Position numbers and translations under genes: made by a program. A stretch of DNA of 64,000 bases from NCBI GenBank assembly GCA_013995675.1, contig VWRR01000009.1, forward strand, positions 434,001-498,000. Reading direction: 5' to 3'. Of this stretch, positions 19,723 to 29,800 are shown in pieces. Every line of letters begins with the position of its first letter. Positions within the stretch are counted from its first letter, which is position 1. The notes under the pieces were generated by a model, which saw nothing but the letters and a program-made list of their open reading frames with translations, searched no databases and was not told the origin of the DNA. This stretch comes from Cyanidiococcus yangmingshanensis (Eukaryota; Rhodophyta; Bangiophyceae; Cyanidiales; Cyanidiaceae).

Positions 19723-21432
19723 CTACTTGGTGTTGTTTTGCGCATCCAAAGGAGATGCGGGATTGATCATCGAAGCGGATGACTCCAAGGGCGATCGCTG
19801 CGCATCTCCAGCAACTTGGAGCGATGGCGCTCCTATTGGCTGTTGTTGTTGTTGTTGTTGTTGTCTTTGGTCGATGCGCTTTATCGCCCATTGCGCATGC
19901 TCGCGGAGTAGGTCGCTCGCTGTCTCCTCAACGAGACGACAAAGACGTGGTCGTGCTCTCTCAACGCTGCCGACGTTGCCGAGCGCAACAATCGCATTCC
20001 GCTGGAGGCGCTCAAGTCCGATGCGGCGAATCGGTGAGCTTGCGTATATCTGTTGAAAAGTTGGCTCATTCAAGTCGATCAATGCCAGGAGATCTGGTTC
20101 AGCGACATTTCGTGGAACTGCTCCAAAGAGCGGGCTCTCGAATCGTCCCTGCCAATCGAATTGATTCCACGGACAGACACGTTGACAAATATCACATCCG
20201 TAGATCATGGAGCCCATGGGTTCGCGAAACTCTAGCGGTATCGGGCCCTGCAGCTCAATCGTCAAGTAGGAAATGCAGCGACGAGCATCCACAACGCGGT
20301 CCTGAACGATGGCCTCCGTCGGACAGGCGGTGAGACATTTTCGACAGCGACCGCAGCCGCCACGCCCAGCGACCTCGGGACGTTTATTCGGCAGTGGTAG
20401 TGTGGTCAAGACCTCGCCGAGAAAAAACCCACTCCCGAGCCTTGGATGAATGAGCAAACTGTTTTTGCCAACAAAACCAAGGCCGGCCTGCTCACCGATG
20501 TGTCGCTCGAGCAGCGCCCCTGTGTCCACATAGTAACGTCCTTGGCCGCCGGCATACGCATGCACCTGTTCGGCCAACTGTTTCAGTTTCCGACCAAGCA
20601 CCTGATGGTAGTCCTCTCCCCAGGCGTAACACGAGACAGTACCCCGATCCGAAGACGTTGCATTCATCGGTGACGGAAAGCCTGACTTGCCCGGCCAGTA
20701 GAAAAGCGATGTGACAATGATGGCTCGTACGCCTGGTAGGATGCGTTCATAGTTCAAGCATCGCTCGATACGATCCGGTCGAGCCATGTACTCCATGGTG
20801 CCATGATACTCGGCAGCGAGCCAGGAGAGGTATGCTTTCTTAGCCTGTTCTGTGGGTCCCGCTTGTTGCGGGTTCAGTGCAAGGACGGCAGCGGGTCCGA
20901 GGCCGAGCTTCTGGATGATTTTCGGTAGTTCATTGTCCACCAGGTGTCTATAGTCGACGTCGTTGCGCGGCGGTCGATACGGGGTCATGTTTCGTGGGCG
21001 TCTCCGAACTGGAGTCGAGCGATGCAGTCCGCGACAGGCCGTATTGGAGAGACAACTGCTGGTTCCATATTCGGGACTGGAAGCATCTTTCAATGATACC
21101 GAAGATGCACTGGTTGACTCTTCACGACGGCATGCTGCTGCCTCGATACGACGAGGGAGCGCGTCCTGTGCGTCAGTTTCGCTGGACGAGCGCAGCGAGG
21201 AGCACCGAGCATATGTCGTTCGGAGACAGCGACTTTTCGGTGAAGGTCTCGCTTCAAGCCAGTTTTCAAGCCTCTCTAGAGGAAGCCCCAGTCCGCTCCG
21301 ATTGTCGAATCGTCGTCTTAAACTGGACGCCAAGCTCAGCCGCTTCAACCTTTGCACTTGAGACACACCCAGTCGTCGCCAGAGTGACCTGAACAGTGTA
21401 CTACTTGTCGTACGGCAGCGCGAAAACGCCAT
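19723..21432 (-). CDS. queG: Epoxyqueuosine reductase (QueG)
   Basis: Catalyses the last step of tRNA queuosine synthesis, reducing epoxyqueuosine with cobalamin and two [4Fe-4S] clusters. The conserved core starts near residue 155 (DYRHLVDNELPKIIQKLG) and contains YLSWLAAEYHGTMEYMARPD, GVRAIIVTSLFYWPGKSG, the VDTGALLERHIGEQAGLGFVG segment, the ferredoxin motif CGRCRKCLTACPTEAI, and the second cluster motif YGCDICQRVCPWNQF. A HEAT-like carboxyl region follows. The first 150 residues are Arg/Ser/Leu-rich, consistent with an organelle transit peptide but unusually long; an alternative start is the Met at MTPYRPPRND. Near the end lies a run of eight or more Gln encoded by a CAA-type repeat (19840-19867). 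QueG is typically bacterial; most eukaryotes only salvage queuine, so this points to organellar or transferred origin. Confidence 0.93.
   Translation of the reverse strand: MAFSRCRTTSSTLFRSLWRRLGVSQVQRLKRLSLASSLRRRFDNRSGLGLPLERLENWLEARPSPKSRCLRTTYARCSSLRSSSETDAQDALPRRIEAAACRREESTSASSVSLKDASSPEYGTSSCLSNTACRGLHRSTPVRRRPRNMTPYRPPRNDVDYRHLVDNELPKIIQKLGLGPAAVLALNPQQAGPTEQAKKAYLSWLAAEYHGTMEYMARPDRIERCLNYERILPGVRAIIVTSLFYWPGKSGFPSPMNATSSDRGTVSCYAWGEDYHQVLGRKLKQLAEQVHAYAGGQGRYYVDTGALLERHIGEQAGLGFVGKNSLLIHPRLGSGFFLGEVLTTLPLPNKRPEVAGRGGCGRCRKCLTACPTEAIVQDRVVDARRCISYLTIELQGPIPLEFREPMGSMIYGCDICQRVCPWNQFDWQGRFESPLFGAVPRNVAEPDLLALIDLNEPTFQQIYASSPIRRIGLERLQRNAIVALGNVGSVERARPRLCRLVEETASDLLREHAQWAIKRIDQRQQQQQQQQPIGAPSLQVAGDAQRSPLESSASMINPASPLDAQNNTK
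19841..19867. repeat. TGT/CAA trinucleotide repeat inside QueG
   Basis: About nine units of TGT on the plus strand encode a glutamine run near the QueG carboxyl end. This is a site where length variation between strains would be expected. Confidence 0.85.
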
Positions 21433-22363
21433 GAGTTCACGTCAAACCTGTTGACCCAACTTGTTCGTTTCTCAATCAATATCCATACGCGACAAGTTCG
21501 GCCCAGGTACAGTGCACTTGTTGCAGGCGAGTTCGGAAACGACGAACCGAGCGTCACGACAACCGGTTTCGTGTCGCATGTCGTCGAACTTGGCCTGGGG
21601 ACGAACCTTGGCCACAGTTTGCTACGGGACCGGTCCGGACATGCTCTTGCTCCGTGCCATCTTATCAGAGGATCTTTATTTCGCTCATAAAGCATCAGTG
21701 GGCAACATGCTTGATCATTTTTGGAACTTGTCCATGGTCGGTACGACACCGGTGAAGCAAGGTCGCGATCCCATGAGCAGCTTTATGGGAGACGTTCGAG
21801 AGGCGGCTGCTGTTGCTCCTAAGTCCACGGACTCGAGAAGACTCCGAGAATCGTATACCAGTTTCATCGCTAGCCATGGTACACGTCTCATTTCTCACAA
21901 AGATTTGAAATCATCTGCTCATTTCTGCAATGCTGGTGTATTCAGGTACTCTGATGTGGACCCCTACGATGCACTTGTTTCCGGGAGCCTTGAATCATAA
22001 GCGAATGCTGATCAATACCGCATGTCGCCGCTAGTGGGCCAAGCGTTCAACACAATCTCACGCTCGCCATCCTTTCCTCAATAAGACTCGGGTGAGCGGC
22101 ATACCAATCAGTTCATAGGTACCTGTAGCGAACGATACGGAGGAAAGGTTCACTTCGAAACTGCCAGACGCGAGCATGATGCATCTAGGTCCAGTGCTTG
22201 CATTCGGGTCATCGATCGATAGCGTACAGGTCAGTCATCTCAATTCTGCATTCAGTGTTCTGTTCGAGGCTCAGAGGCATTCCCGGAATCGACCATGTTG
22301 GGAGCGATACAAGCACGACACCCGCCTGAATCCAACACCCTCATCAACGTCACCACAAAGTGA
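21433..22363. other. Spacer with one doubtful small frame
   Basis: About 930 bp upstream of QueG. It contains an ATG-started frame 21578-22000 on the plus strand (140 aa, MSSNLAWGRTLATVCYGTGP...), with mildly hydrophobic helices but no known domain. I do not call it a gene, though it is the best candidate in this gap. The QueG promoter should be here. Confidence 0.3.
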
Positions 22364-23284
22364 TCACTCGACGTGGCCCAGCCATGGTAACGTAAACGCA
22401 CGAGTCATTGCTGTGTCCTGTTCTCGGGTCACAAAGGTATAAAGGGCATCGTCGCCGGAGAGCGCGAGCAGAAAGGCGGCCGCTCGGGTTGCTCGTTCTC
22501 GGAGCGCCTCCTCGGTGGTCAACCATCGTTGGTAATCCTCTGTACATTTCGCCTCCTCGGTGTCATTCAAATAAGTTGGCTGATAGTAAAGCGAGATGGT
22601 GTCCGCACGATCCTGCAGCAGTGCAAACAGGTGACGCAGCACCTCCAGGGCACGGCGATGAAGTGCCTCTGCATATACCCAACGCTTTCGCGTTCGTCGA
22701 AAGGCGCCAACGCTGGGGTCCACCCGTTCGGCGCTCTCGTTCATGGTTCGCTGGATACGCTCGAGTAGGTTGCTGATTCGTATCCAGAGACGCTGAGGAT
22801 GAAGTAGATGCTGCGTTGTCGCCATGGCCGAGCTGGTTGATGCGTCGGCTCCACACAGAGCGGCGATCGCGAGCGGGCACTCATCAGCCTGCCGCATCGT
22901 CTCGCACACGAGCGCTTTCACTTGCAAAGCTAAGTTTGACTCAATCTGATCACGATACTTGCATGAATGCTTGAGTTGGCGCCAACTGCGGAGCAACGCT
23001 GACCACTGTCCGTCTCGTCCGTCAAGCATATTCGCGTGCTCCAGGTGTGCGATGAAGCGTAGCGCCGTGTGCGTTAACGCTCGCTCCAAAGCCATAGCCT
23101 CAACACAGCGTTCCTGTCCCTCTACACAGCCTTGACAACGGAGATGCGAACCTCCCTGGTGCAACCAGTCGCCCGAGAGGTCATCGTAACAGCTGGGGTG
23201 CTCCCGTCGCCACTGGCTGAAGCCAAGGAAGCCTTGCAGCGCTCTTTGCCGTGCGTTTTCCAGGAGCGTATCATCCTGACTCAT
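22364..23284 (-). CDS. Helical protein with amino-terminal Cys/His cluster, unknown
   Basis: A 306-residue protein from the ATG at 23284 (MSQDDTLLEN); the open frame continues 26 codons upstream but overlaps the divergent promoter. Residues about 31-62 hold CYDDLSGDWLHQ, HLRCQGCVEGQERC, with four Cys and two His that could form a zinc site. The rest is predicted helical with many Leu, Arg and Ala (LLRSWRQLKHSCKYRDQIES, HRRALEVLRHLFALLQDRAD) and no catalytic motif. It is transcribed away from membralin across about 206 bp. The layout would suit a subunit of a nuclear or trafficking complex, but I do not recognise it. Confidence 0.6.
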   Translation of the reverse strand: MSQDDTLLENARQRALQGFLGFSQWRREHPSCYDDLSGDWLHQGGSHLRCQGCVEGQERCVEAMALERALTHTALRFIAHLEHANMLDGRDGQWSALLRSWRQLKHSCKYRDQIESNLALQVKALVCETMRQADECPLAIAALCGADASTSSAMATTQHLLHPQRLWIRISNLLERIQRTMNESAERVDPSVGAFRRTRKRWVYAEALHRRALEVLRHLFALLQDRADTISLYYQPTYLNDTEEAKCTEDYQRWLTTEEALRERATRAAAFLLALSGDDALYTFVTREQDTAMTRAFTLPWLGHVE

Positions 23285-23490
23285 CTTTCCCGAATAGAGG
23301 CAGTAAACATGTGTATTTTGTTGCTGTCTCTCCGCAAGTCCCCCAATGTCTGGTGGACCCAAAAAACAAACAAATCATTGGCTTGTCGTTGCTGCCAGGA
23401 CCGAGGCCGCACCAATGGCTTGGCGACGACCGACGCTGTCCACTTTGGTGTGCAGCGATAGGGTATTCGGTGTTGGTCTTGGCTCTAGGA
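23285..23490. promoter_or_regulatory. Bidirectional promoter region
   Basis: About 206 bp separate the chosen ATG codons of two divergent genes (22364-23284 on minus, 23491-25014 on plus). The membralin frame is open upstream to 23251 but only through a GTG, so the ATG at 23491 is preferred. No specific element is recognised. Confidence 0.4.
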
Positions 23491-25014
23491 ATGTCACTTG
23501 TGTCGCCTGCAGTTTCTCGTTGGGGTGCAGTTGCAGAAGCGCCACCCGAACAGGAAGCCAGCCAAATAGACCGACAGCCTGAGGTAGAGGCTTCCGAACG
23601 CGCTGCTCAACCGACGCAGCAGTGGGTCAACGTCGGGACGCCTAGTCGCGTACCGTATACTCGGCTGGGGCCGCTACTGAACACGGAAACTCAGTTTGTT
23701 GCGTCCAGCTCTGTAGTAAGCGACGACCCATCAACGAGGCGTCTAGGCAGCATGGTTGCAGACGCCGACCCAGTGCAGGGCTCAAGCGAGCGGGCCCCCG
23801 TCTCTCGAACGAGCACGAACCGAAACTCGGCTTGGCGTCGTTCTTGGTCAAGGATGACCCGTCGAGTGCTATCCTATGGTGGCAAAAAACTGGAACTTGC
23901 TAGTTTTTTGAATGCACTGCTCTTTCTAGGCCTCTTGATGAACCTGCACTTGACCTACGTGAATCGACCTGGTTGCGCACTAACGCTGATGGAGCGTATG
24001 GCTGCGCACCATCAAGAAGCGTTGCACGATCCAGCGCTCGTGCTCCGCCAGTATGATTTGGTGGAAGTTCGTGTCGTGCCGAGCCCTCAGGACTGGCGAG
24101 GTGACAAGGGTCCCTGGTCAAGGATTCAACCGCTCTGGGACCGTCTTCTACCGCGCTCACAGCGCTATCAGTTTGCCACGGAGAAAGGCTTCCTTTTATT
24201 GAGCGAGCAGGCCAGGCTGCGGCACAACATTTCGGAGTTGCATCTGGAACTTGCGACTGCGGATGCTTGTTTTGGTTCCTCTCGTTTTATGCGGGGTATC
24301 CTCAAATACATTGTGGGGAGCGAGACTGTCGTTCTGAACGCGTTTGCGTACCTGCTTCAGTACGGACTGAGGCATGGCCAGCCAAACGGCCAACATTCGC
24401 TTGGAACAGACGGATATGTGATGAATTTGCAGAGCGGTGATATTTATAACATCGGGCGAGTGTTCATCGGCGAGCTTTATGCGCGCTCGGCCTACTTTAC
24501 CGATGTATTCCTGTTGAAAACCGGCGTGCTTCTGACTTCGGTCTATGTCATGTTCACGATCGGGGCACTTATTGCGTTTGCGCTTCGAGAGGTGCAGACC
24601 CGCATCATGAAGCTGGCGTTGGAGATACAAAACGCTCGGAACCGCACCCCATATGCAGGCGCCCTCTTTAGCAGCTCCATTCACGCGCTTGTGCTTGTGC
24701 CCATCATCACCGGTATTCTCTTCTTCCTTTTCGAGTTTTTCGACAATCAGCTGCTGGCGTTTTGTGTGCTTGTTGTCGCCTGGATAGCAGAGGTGACGGT
24801 GATGCTTGGCTGGCGCAGTGGTCTCTCTGTATACATTCTACCTCGAGCATTCGCGGCGTACTTGCTCGCATTTCACATTTACTTTTTCTCGTTTCCCCTG
24901 GGATTTAGTTGGCTAGCGCTATTCACGTGTGCCGCCTTTATGCAACATACGGTCTTTCTGGTCTTTTCGCGGTTTGAGACACCACGATGGCGCGTTGACG
25001 CCTCGACGCGATAA
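23491..25014 (+). CDS. Membralin (TMEM259-like) ER membrane protein
   Basis: A polytopic ER protein that in animals takes part in ER-associated degradation. From the ATG at 23491 it has 507 residues, shorter than animal membralin. A hydrophobic start is followed by a Ser/Arg/Glu-rich region. The first conserved helix is ASFLNALLFLGLLMNLHLTY (about residues 137-156). A luminal domain follows, including a segment beginning YDLVEVRVVP and LRHNISELHLELA. Then comes the hallmark block LREVQTRIMKLALEIQNARN, with VLVPIITGILFFLFEFFDNQ, the DNQLLAFCVLVVAWIAEVT segment and FHIYFFSFPLGFSWLAL then FMQHTVFLVFSRFE. These match animal membralin almost word for word. Four or five helices cluster at residues about 340-500. 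The carboxyl extension of animal proteins is absent. Confidence 0.92.
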   Translation: MSLVSPAVSRWGAVAEAPPEQEASQIDRQPEVEASERAAQPTQQWVNVGTPSRVPYTRLGPLLNTETQFVASSSVVSDDPSTRRLGSMVADADPVQGSSERAPVSRTSTNRNSAWRRSWSRMTRRVLSYGGKKLELASFLNALLFLGLLMNLHLTYVNRPGCALTLMERMAAHHQEALHDPALVLRQYDLVEVRVVPSPQDWRGDKGPWSRIQPLWDRLLPRSQRYQFATEKGFLLLSEQARLRHNISELHLELATADACFGSSRFMRGILKYIVGSETVVLNAFAYLLQYGLRHGQPNGQHSLGTDGYVMNLQSGDIYNIGRVFIGELYARSAYFTDVFLLKTGVLLTSVYVMFTIGALIAFALREVQTRIMKLALEIQNARNRTPYAGALFSSSIHALVLVPIITGILFFLFEFFDNQLLAFCVLVVAWIAEVTVMLGWRSGLSVYILPRAFAAYLLAFHIYFFSFPLGFSWLALFTCAAFMQHTVFLVFSRFETPRWRVDASTR

Positions 25015-25587
25015 GCGGCCCCCAAGACTGGACGCGCCCTGAGGTACTGCTCGTTGCGTCCCTGATTCGTGTCAGTGCTGACGAACGTATCATTCAGTAA
25101 CTCATCAAGAATATCGGCAAAATGAACAAGCGCACTTTTCGTTGCCGGCGAAGATTTCGTAGTCTCGGCAAGCGGCCTCAACGGGTTGTTTCGAGACGTC
25201 CCTCACCAGGTGAGCCAAGTGATCTCGATGGACGATCGTCTCTGTCGTTATGGCAGCGTGTTCATCACCCTTCACCAACTGGTCGGTTCATCAGCGCTCG
25301 AACCGATATGATCGGTGATGAAAGGCGTACATGTGTCAAAATTGAGTATTTGAGCACTCGAGGCAAGTCGTCGACCCGAACGAGATCGTCTAGATCGATC
25401 GCTTGTTCTGGTCGAGGGCTAGCCCATCCAAGTCAGCATCCAAGCGGAGGTGTTCATTCAGCAAGCGGAGCGATAACCTGCCCAATGCACGCACTTGCTG
25501 TCTGTTCCGCGCTCATCCTGGATCGGCATACCGCTGCACACTCCTATACGGTGGAGGCATGCTCCCAGCAAAATCCTCAAACAGAGG
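25015..25587. other. Convergent spacer after membralin
   Basis: About 570 bp. The open frames are domain-free and partly antisense to the next gene. Nothing else recognised. Confidence 0.45.
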
Positions 25588-26064
25588 TCACACTCGGGCG
25601 TCACGACTCCCGCGCTTTTTACTCGGTGTCGGTTTTGGCGGTTGCGACGAAGGCGAAGAACCCTCGTCCTCAATCGCAGTCTGCACCATCGCCGACTCCT
25701 CTGAGGGCGTCGTATGTGCAGCCGGTGTCTGCTTCGAGGAAACGCCGCTCGCTGCCTGACTAGACCGAATCAAACTCCGTCCTTTTTTCGCCGCCGTATC
25801 CCCTTTTATTTTGCGCTCGTACGCTCGAATCTTCGAAGAGACACCATCTTCTTCATCATCCTCAATGGTTTGACGATTCTTGCCAGCGTGTTTATGCTGT
25901 AGCGCTATGTAGTGAGCGACTTTGGCGCGCACGTTCCCCGGAGGACTCTCCGACTCCTCCGTCAAACCTCCCTCTCGAGGAGCACGTCCAGCTTTCCCTA
26001 TCGTTTCAAAGTACGCCCTCGTCGAGCTTACATTCAAACTCGTATTGGGACTGTCTCCAGACAT
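25588..26064 (-). CDS. Small hydrophilic basic protein, unknown
   Basis: A 158-residue protein from the ATG at 26064 (MSGDSPNTSL). It is very hydrophilic: a Ser/Thr-rich start, a middle with VRAKVAHYIALQHKHAGKNR, an acidic patch (IEDDEEDG), SSKIRAYERKIKGDTAAKKG, and a Ser/Pro/Lys tail. It is probably largely disordered, with nuclear-type basic clusters. No domain is recognised. It could be an RNA- or chromatin-associated protein; this is inference from composition only. Confidence 0.45.
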   Translation of the reverse strand: MSGDSPNTSLNVSSTRAYFETIGKAGRAPREGGLTEESESPPGNVRAKVAHYIALQHKHAGKNRQTIEDDEEDGVSSKIRAYERKIKGDTAAKKGRSLIRSSQAASGVSSKQTPAAHTTPSEESAMVQTAIEDEGSSPSSQPPKPTPSKKRGSRDARV

Positions 26065-26820
26065 AAAAGGCGCCTGCAACACGGACCACAACGTCACCGC
26101 TTCGAAGAGAGAACAAATCCGAAAAGCGATCGGAACGATGCGAAGGAAAAACGTTCGACGAGCACACTAGTTTGGATGCGTCCTCTGTCGTACTGGTGTG
26201 GAATACTGGACGGTGATCTTGTTTGGTCGGTAATAGGGATGTAGGCACGACAGTTGTGTCTTCTTGTTATTGGGGGCGCGTTGTATAGAATCAGTCGAAT
26301 CTTCAAGAACGCTGAGGGTTGGTCCTGCTCGTTCGAATCGGTCCGACAAGACGACCAAGGCGTTGTGAGCGTGCTCTGCTTACGGTCGTTTTTCTTTGCG
26401 AATTGTTGCAGATCGAGCGCTTGCGGCTTCGCCAGCAATTCCTCTTCTTGATTGGTGAGTGTGCCCAACAAGAACGATGGACGCGGGCAGGTCACTCCGG
26501 GTAGCCATCCTTGGACGGAGGTTTTGAACGAGCAGAGGCAGGTTGGTGGCTGTCATTCAGGGTGCATCTGGCAAGTTCTATCTCTGAAAGAGCAGCAACA
26601 CGTCCCGAAGCGTTCGGGATGGACACGGACTCGCGTCGCTTGGGCAGGCGATCACAGCAATCGCTCTGATAGGAGAGCGCTCCTGGTCATGCCTAAGTTT
26701 GCACAAGCCGCGGACGAATCAGTTGCCTGGAGTCTGGGCAAGGCCATGCTGCAAGGCATGCGCTAGCATTTTAGCACTCAGGGTGAGGTGATCATCTCCG
26801 GTTCGGAGCAAGCACGTTCA
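26065..26820. other. Spacer downstream of the Sec1/Munc18 fusion gene
   Basis: About 750 bp, with short open frames of no recognisable content (26452-26766 and others). It holds the promoter of the gene at 25588-26064 and the 3' end region of the gene at 26821-30582. Confidence 0.45.
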
Positions 26821-29800
26821 TCAGGCTTCTTCTTTGGTTTCGTGGAATAGGCCCGCCAGGTCACGCAGAAACGCGTTCGGACTGGTGAGGTGCGTTCCAC
26901 CGATATAAATATCTATGTTTGGCATCTGCCGCGCAAAGGTATCCGCCAGGCGGCACTCTGTATGACTGAGGCCGCCGATGAAGAAGACGACCACAACAGC
27001 ACTGGCCGAAGAGCTGTTTGTTGACGCAGCGCTCATATTTCGACGTTCACTGTTCCGAGATATACCGCTGTTGGCGCGATGCATTGCTGACGCGGTTGCC
27101 GTGCAAGAGCTAACGGTATCGACAGCTTCAGGTAGCGCTGCATGCGAGGCGTTTCGTGCCGAAGACCGCAGACTGGCCGCTGCATCGATATCCAAGTCGA
27201 TTCCTCGGAGAGCGCTGCTGTCGGAGACGCCGTCCTCCGAAATGAAAGCGTCGACTCCTGGCGTTCTCGTCTGCCTTGTCCTAGAACTTGGTGACTGCCT
27301 GGTCTCGACAAGTCGCCTGGCTGTAGAACGAAGCGCTGTTGGCGGAGCTGATACTGTCGCAGCCCCAGTGGCGGCTTGGACGCTATCTGCACTGGTCGCC
27401 GTCGATGCACAGCGGCTCAGAATCTCTACGAGAAGAGGTGCTCCGTCTCGTGCACGCCACAGACGCTTAATCGCTTCCGTGCTGTGACGCTCCGCTCGGA
27501 GACATTCGATGAAGGCTCGCAACGCACAACGACCTCTGTCGTCGATCTGAGCCTTGGCAATCCATCGGACGAGGAGATTGGCATCAGCGCCACGGCAAGC
27601 AACCCAGAGAAGTAGCAGGCGTAGTTTGGCCGAAGGCTCGACGCTTGGGTGATTCAATAACGTCTCTATTCGTTGCTGTTGGTCTGCGCGCCGAACTCGT
27701 CGCCCTGTATTAGCGTCCCTGCCACTCACCAGCATGGACTCTACATCCATAATGGTGGCAATGGAGCGGGACTGGAACAGCGCAGTGCATTTTTCCAGCT
27801 GCTCTAGATGGAAGCTGAGTCGTTCGACGACTTGGTGGTACGCGGCCACGGCGGCCTCATCCGATGAAGCGTCGACTGGTCCTCTCCGAGCAGCTCTCGA
27901 ATGGGGCGCTACTCCTGCCTCGTGGTCTGCGAGCGAGCACGCTGTCGCGGAGCCCGCGAGGAAGCGATCCAGCTCTGCATGGGCGCTAGCGACGGCCTCA
28001 TGGATGCGAAGATAGCGGAGACGCAACCAAGTTGGATCGTCGGCGGTGCCGTATGATGGTGAGCTGCCGACGGAGGAGCCAGCTGTGAGCAACTTGCGAT
28101 GCGGCTTGGCCGCGAGGCCAGAATTGGTGGCGTCATCCACGGACGCGAGAACGTCGTGGACGAAGGCATCATAGGCAAGGTCGTGCCGTATGGGCGTTAT
28201 TGGGTCAGCGGCTCGATCAATAAGCAGCAGCCGGATGTTTCGATGTCGCTGACTGCTGTTTGGTGGTCTCACTCGGGCGCTGTTCTGAGCTCGCTCTGCA
28301 GCAGGAGCTGCAGCAAGAACGGTCGTCAGTGTCCCGTCCTCGTCGAGAACCGAACGAACTGCGTCTGCAATGCCCATCGCGACATTGCTGGCTACATGGG
28401 TCGTGTGAATCTCGATTTTGGGCATGCCGAGTCCCAGAATCCGCAAGCATGCGGCCAGTTGAACGCCGACGCGAGTGCATTCGCGTTTCAGACTACTGGC
28501 AATCTCATTGCGTTGCGGCAGCGTGCTCGTCGGGGCCGCATTCCGGCCGTAGAAGATGCCGAAAACCTCGGGTAGCTCCAGCGAGAAAGCGTAGTCATCA
28601 ATTGCGAGCACATCTGCACAAAGCTCTTGCACATAAAGATTCGCCTGTGCACTACACAAGCTGCCTCGGATCATATCAAGTAGCGGGCTCGTCATTGGCC
28701 GAATGGTTAAGAGGAGCGTATCCGAACGTCTCTGGCTCATGCTTGCCTTCGAAGGAGAGGATGCTCGTGGCGAAAGGCTCGCACAAACTTGCGCAACATG
28801 TGCCAGTGACACATCGTCTCCAGTGATCAAAAAGATGGTGTTTGTTCGAGCTGAAAAGTGCTTGAGCTGAAGGACTTGCTCAAGCGATTCTACGGCGTTG
28901 ATGCCATGGGCGGCCAACTCGGAAAAACGACAAACAGCGGACAGAATTTGAGCACAGCGAGCGTCGAGCACAAGCGTATCCCAGCGACCGTGTTTCGGGC
29001 GATGGTGTCCGAGCATGCTCGCCAGCAAGTGGGCGCGGAGTGCTTCTCGCACACTGTTCGTGCACCGCTTCGGAGGGCTCTCAAACCGCATCCCGACAGT
29101 ACCATCAGAGCGAGGATGCTGTTGCGATCGAGGCGAGCTCTCTTCCAGTACCGCCATACCGCATGCGCTTGAGAGTGCAGTGATTGACAACGCTGAACTC
29201 TTTGCCTGCTCGCGCTCTTCATCGTTTTCAAGCTGCATGCGCCTCTCCTTGGAGAGTTTTTGGCTGCGATGCCGGCGATATACATAAAGCAAGATCCCTG
29301 CCAGGGCCACCAGGCTGAGCACGATGCTCACAACGACGCCACTCACGAGACCAGCAGCGCTGCCTCCGGAAGACTTGCTCAGTGGCGGTGGCACGATACG
29401 AGTTACTGCGATGGTGTCATTCGGGCAGGTGGCGTTCACCCCGGTATCGAAAGTGAGACCGCCGTTGCAGACGTACGAACGCAGCTGGTCCGATGCGAGC
29501 GCCGTACCGTTCTCTTGAGCGTATGGGCTCGAATTTGGCACAAGACTGTAATAGTCTGCATAGACAGATCCCGGTCGCTTGCCGACAAGCCACGTTGTTT
29601 GGAAGCCCAACCGGGTATCCAGGGCGGAGCGAATGACCACGTCCATGGCGCTCGTGAATTCACTGATATTCATGATCGGAAAATAGAGCGTATAGGCGAG
29701 GCGAATGCCCGAGGTATCGTTCAATGGTGTGATTTGCGCTGGCACACCGACAGGTGAGGGTACAGGGCCCATCATTTGCTCTGCTGGCACCGGTGTGGCT

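Noticed and set aside
28700-28740. A GGCCGAATGGTTAAG string like the D-arm of a tRNA-Leu or tRNA-Ser
   Set aside because: It lies inside the clean SM-fusion coding frame and no matching acceptor, anticodon or T arm follows at the right distance.
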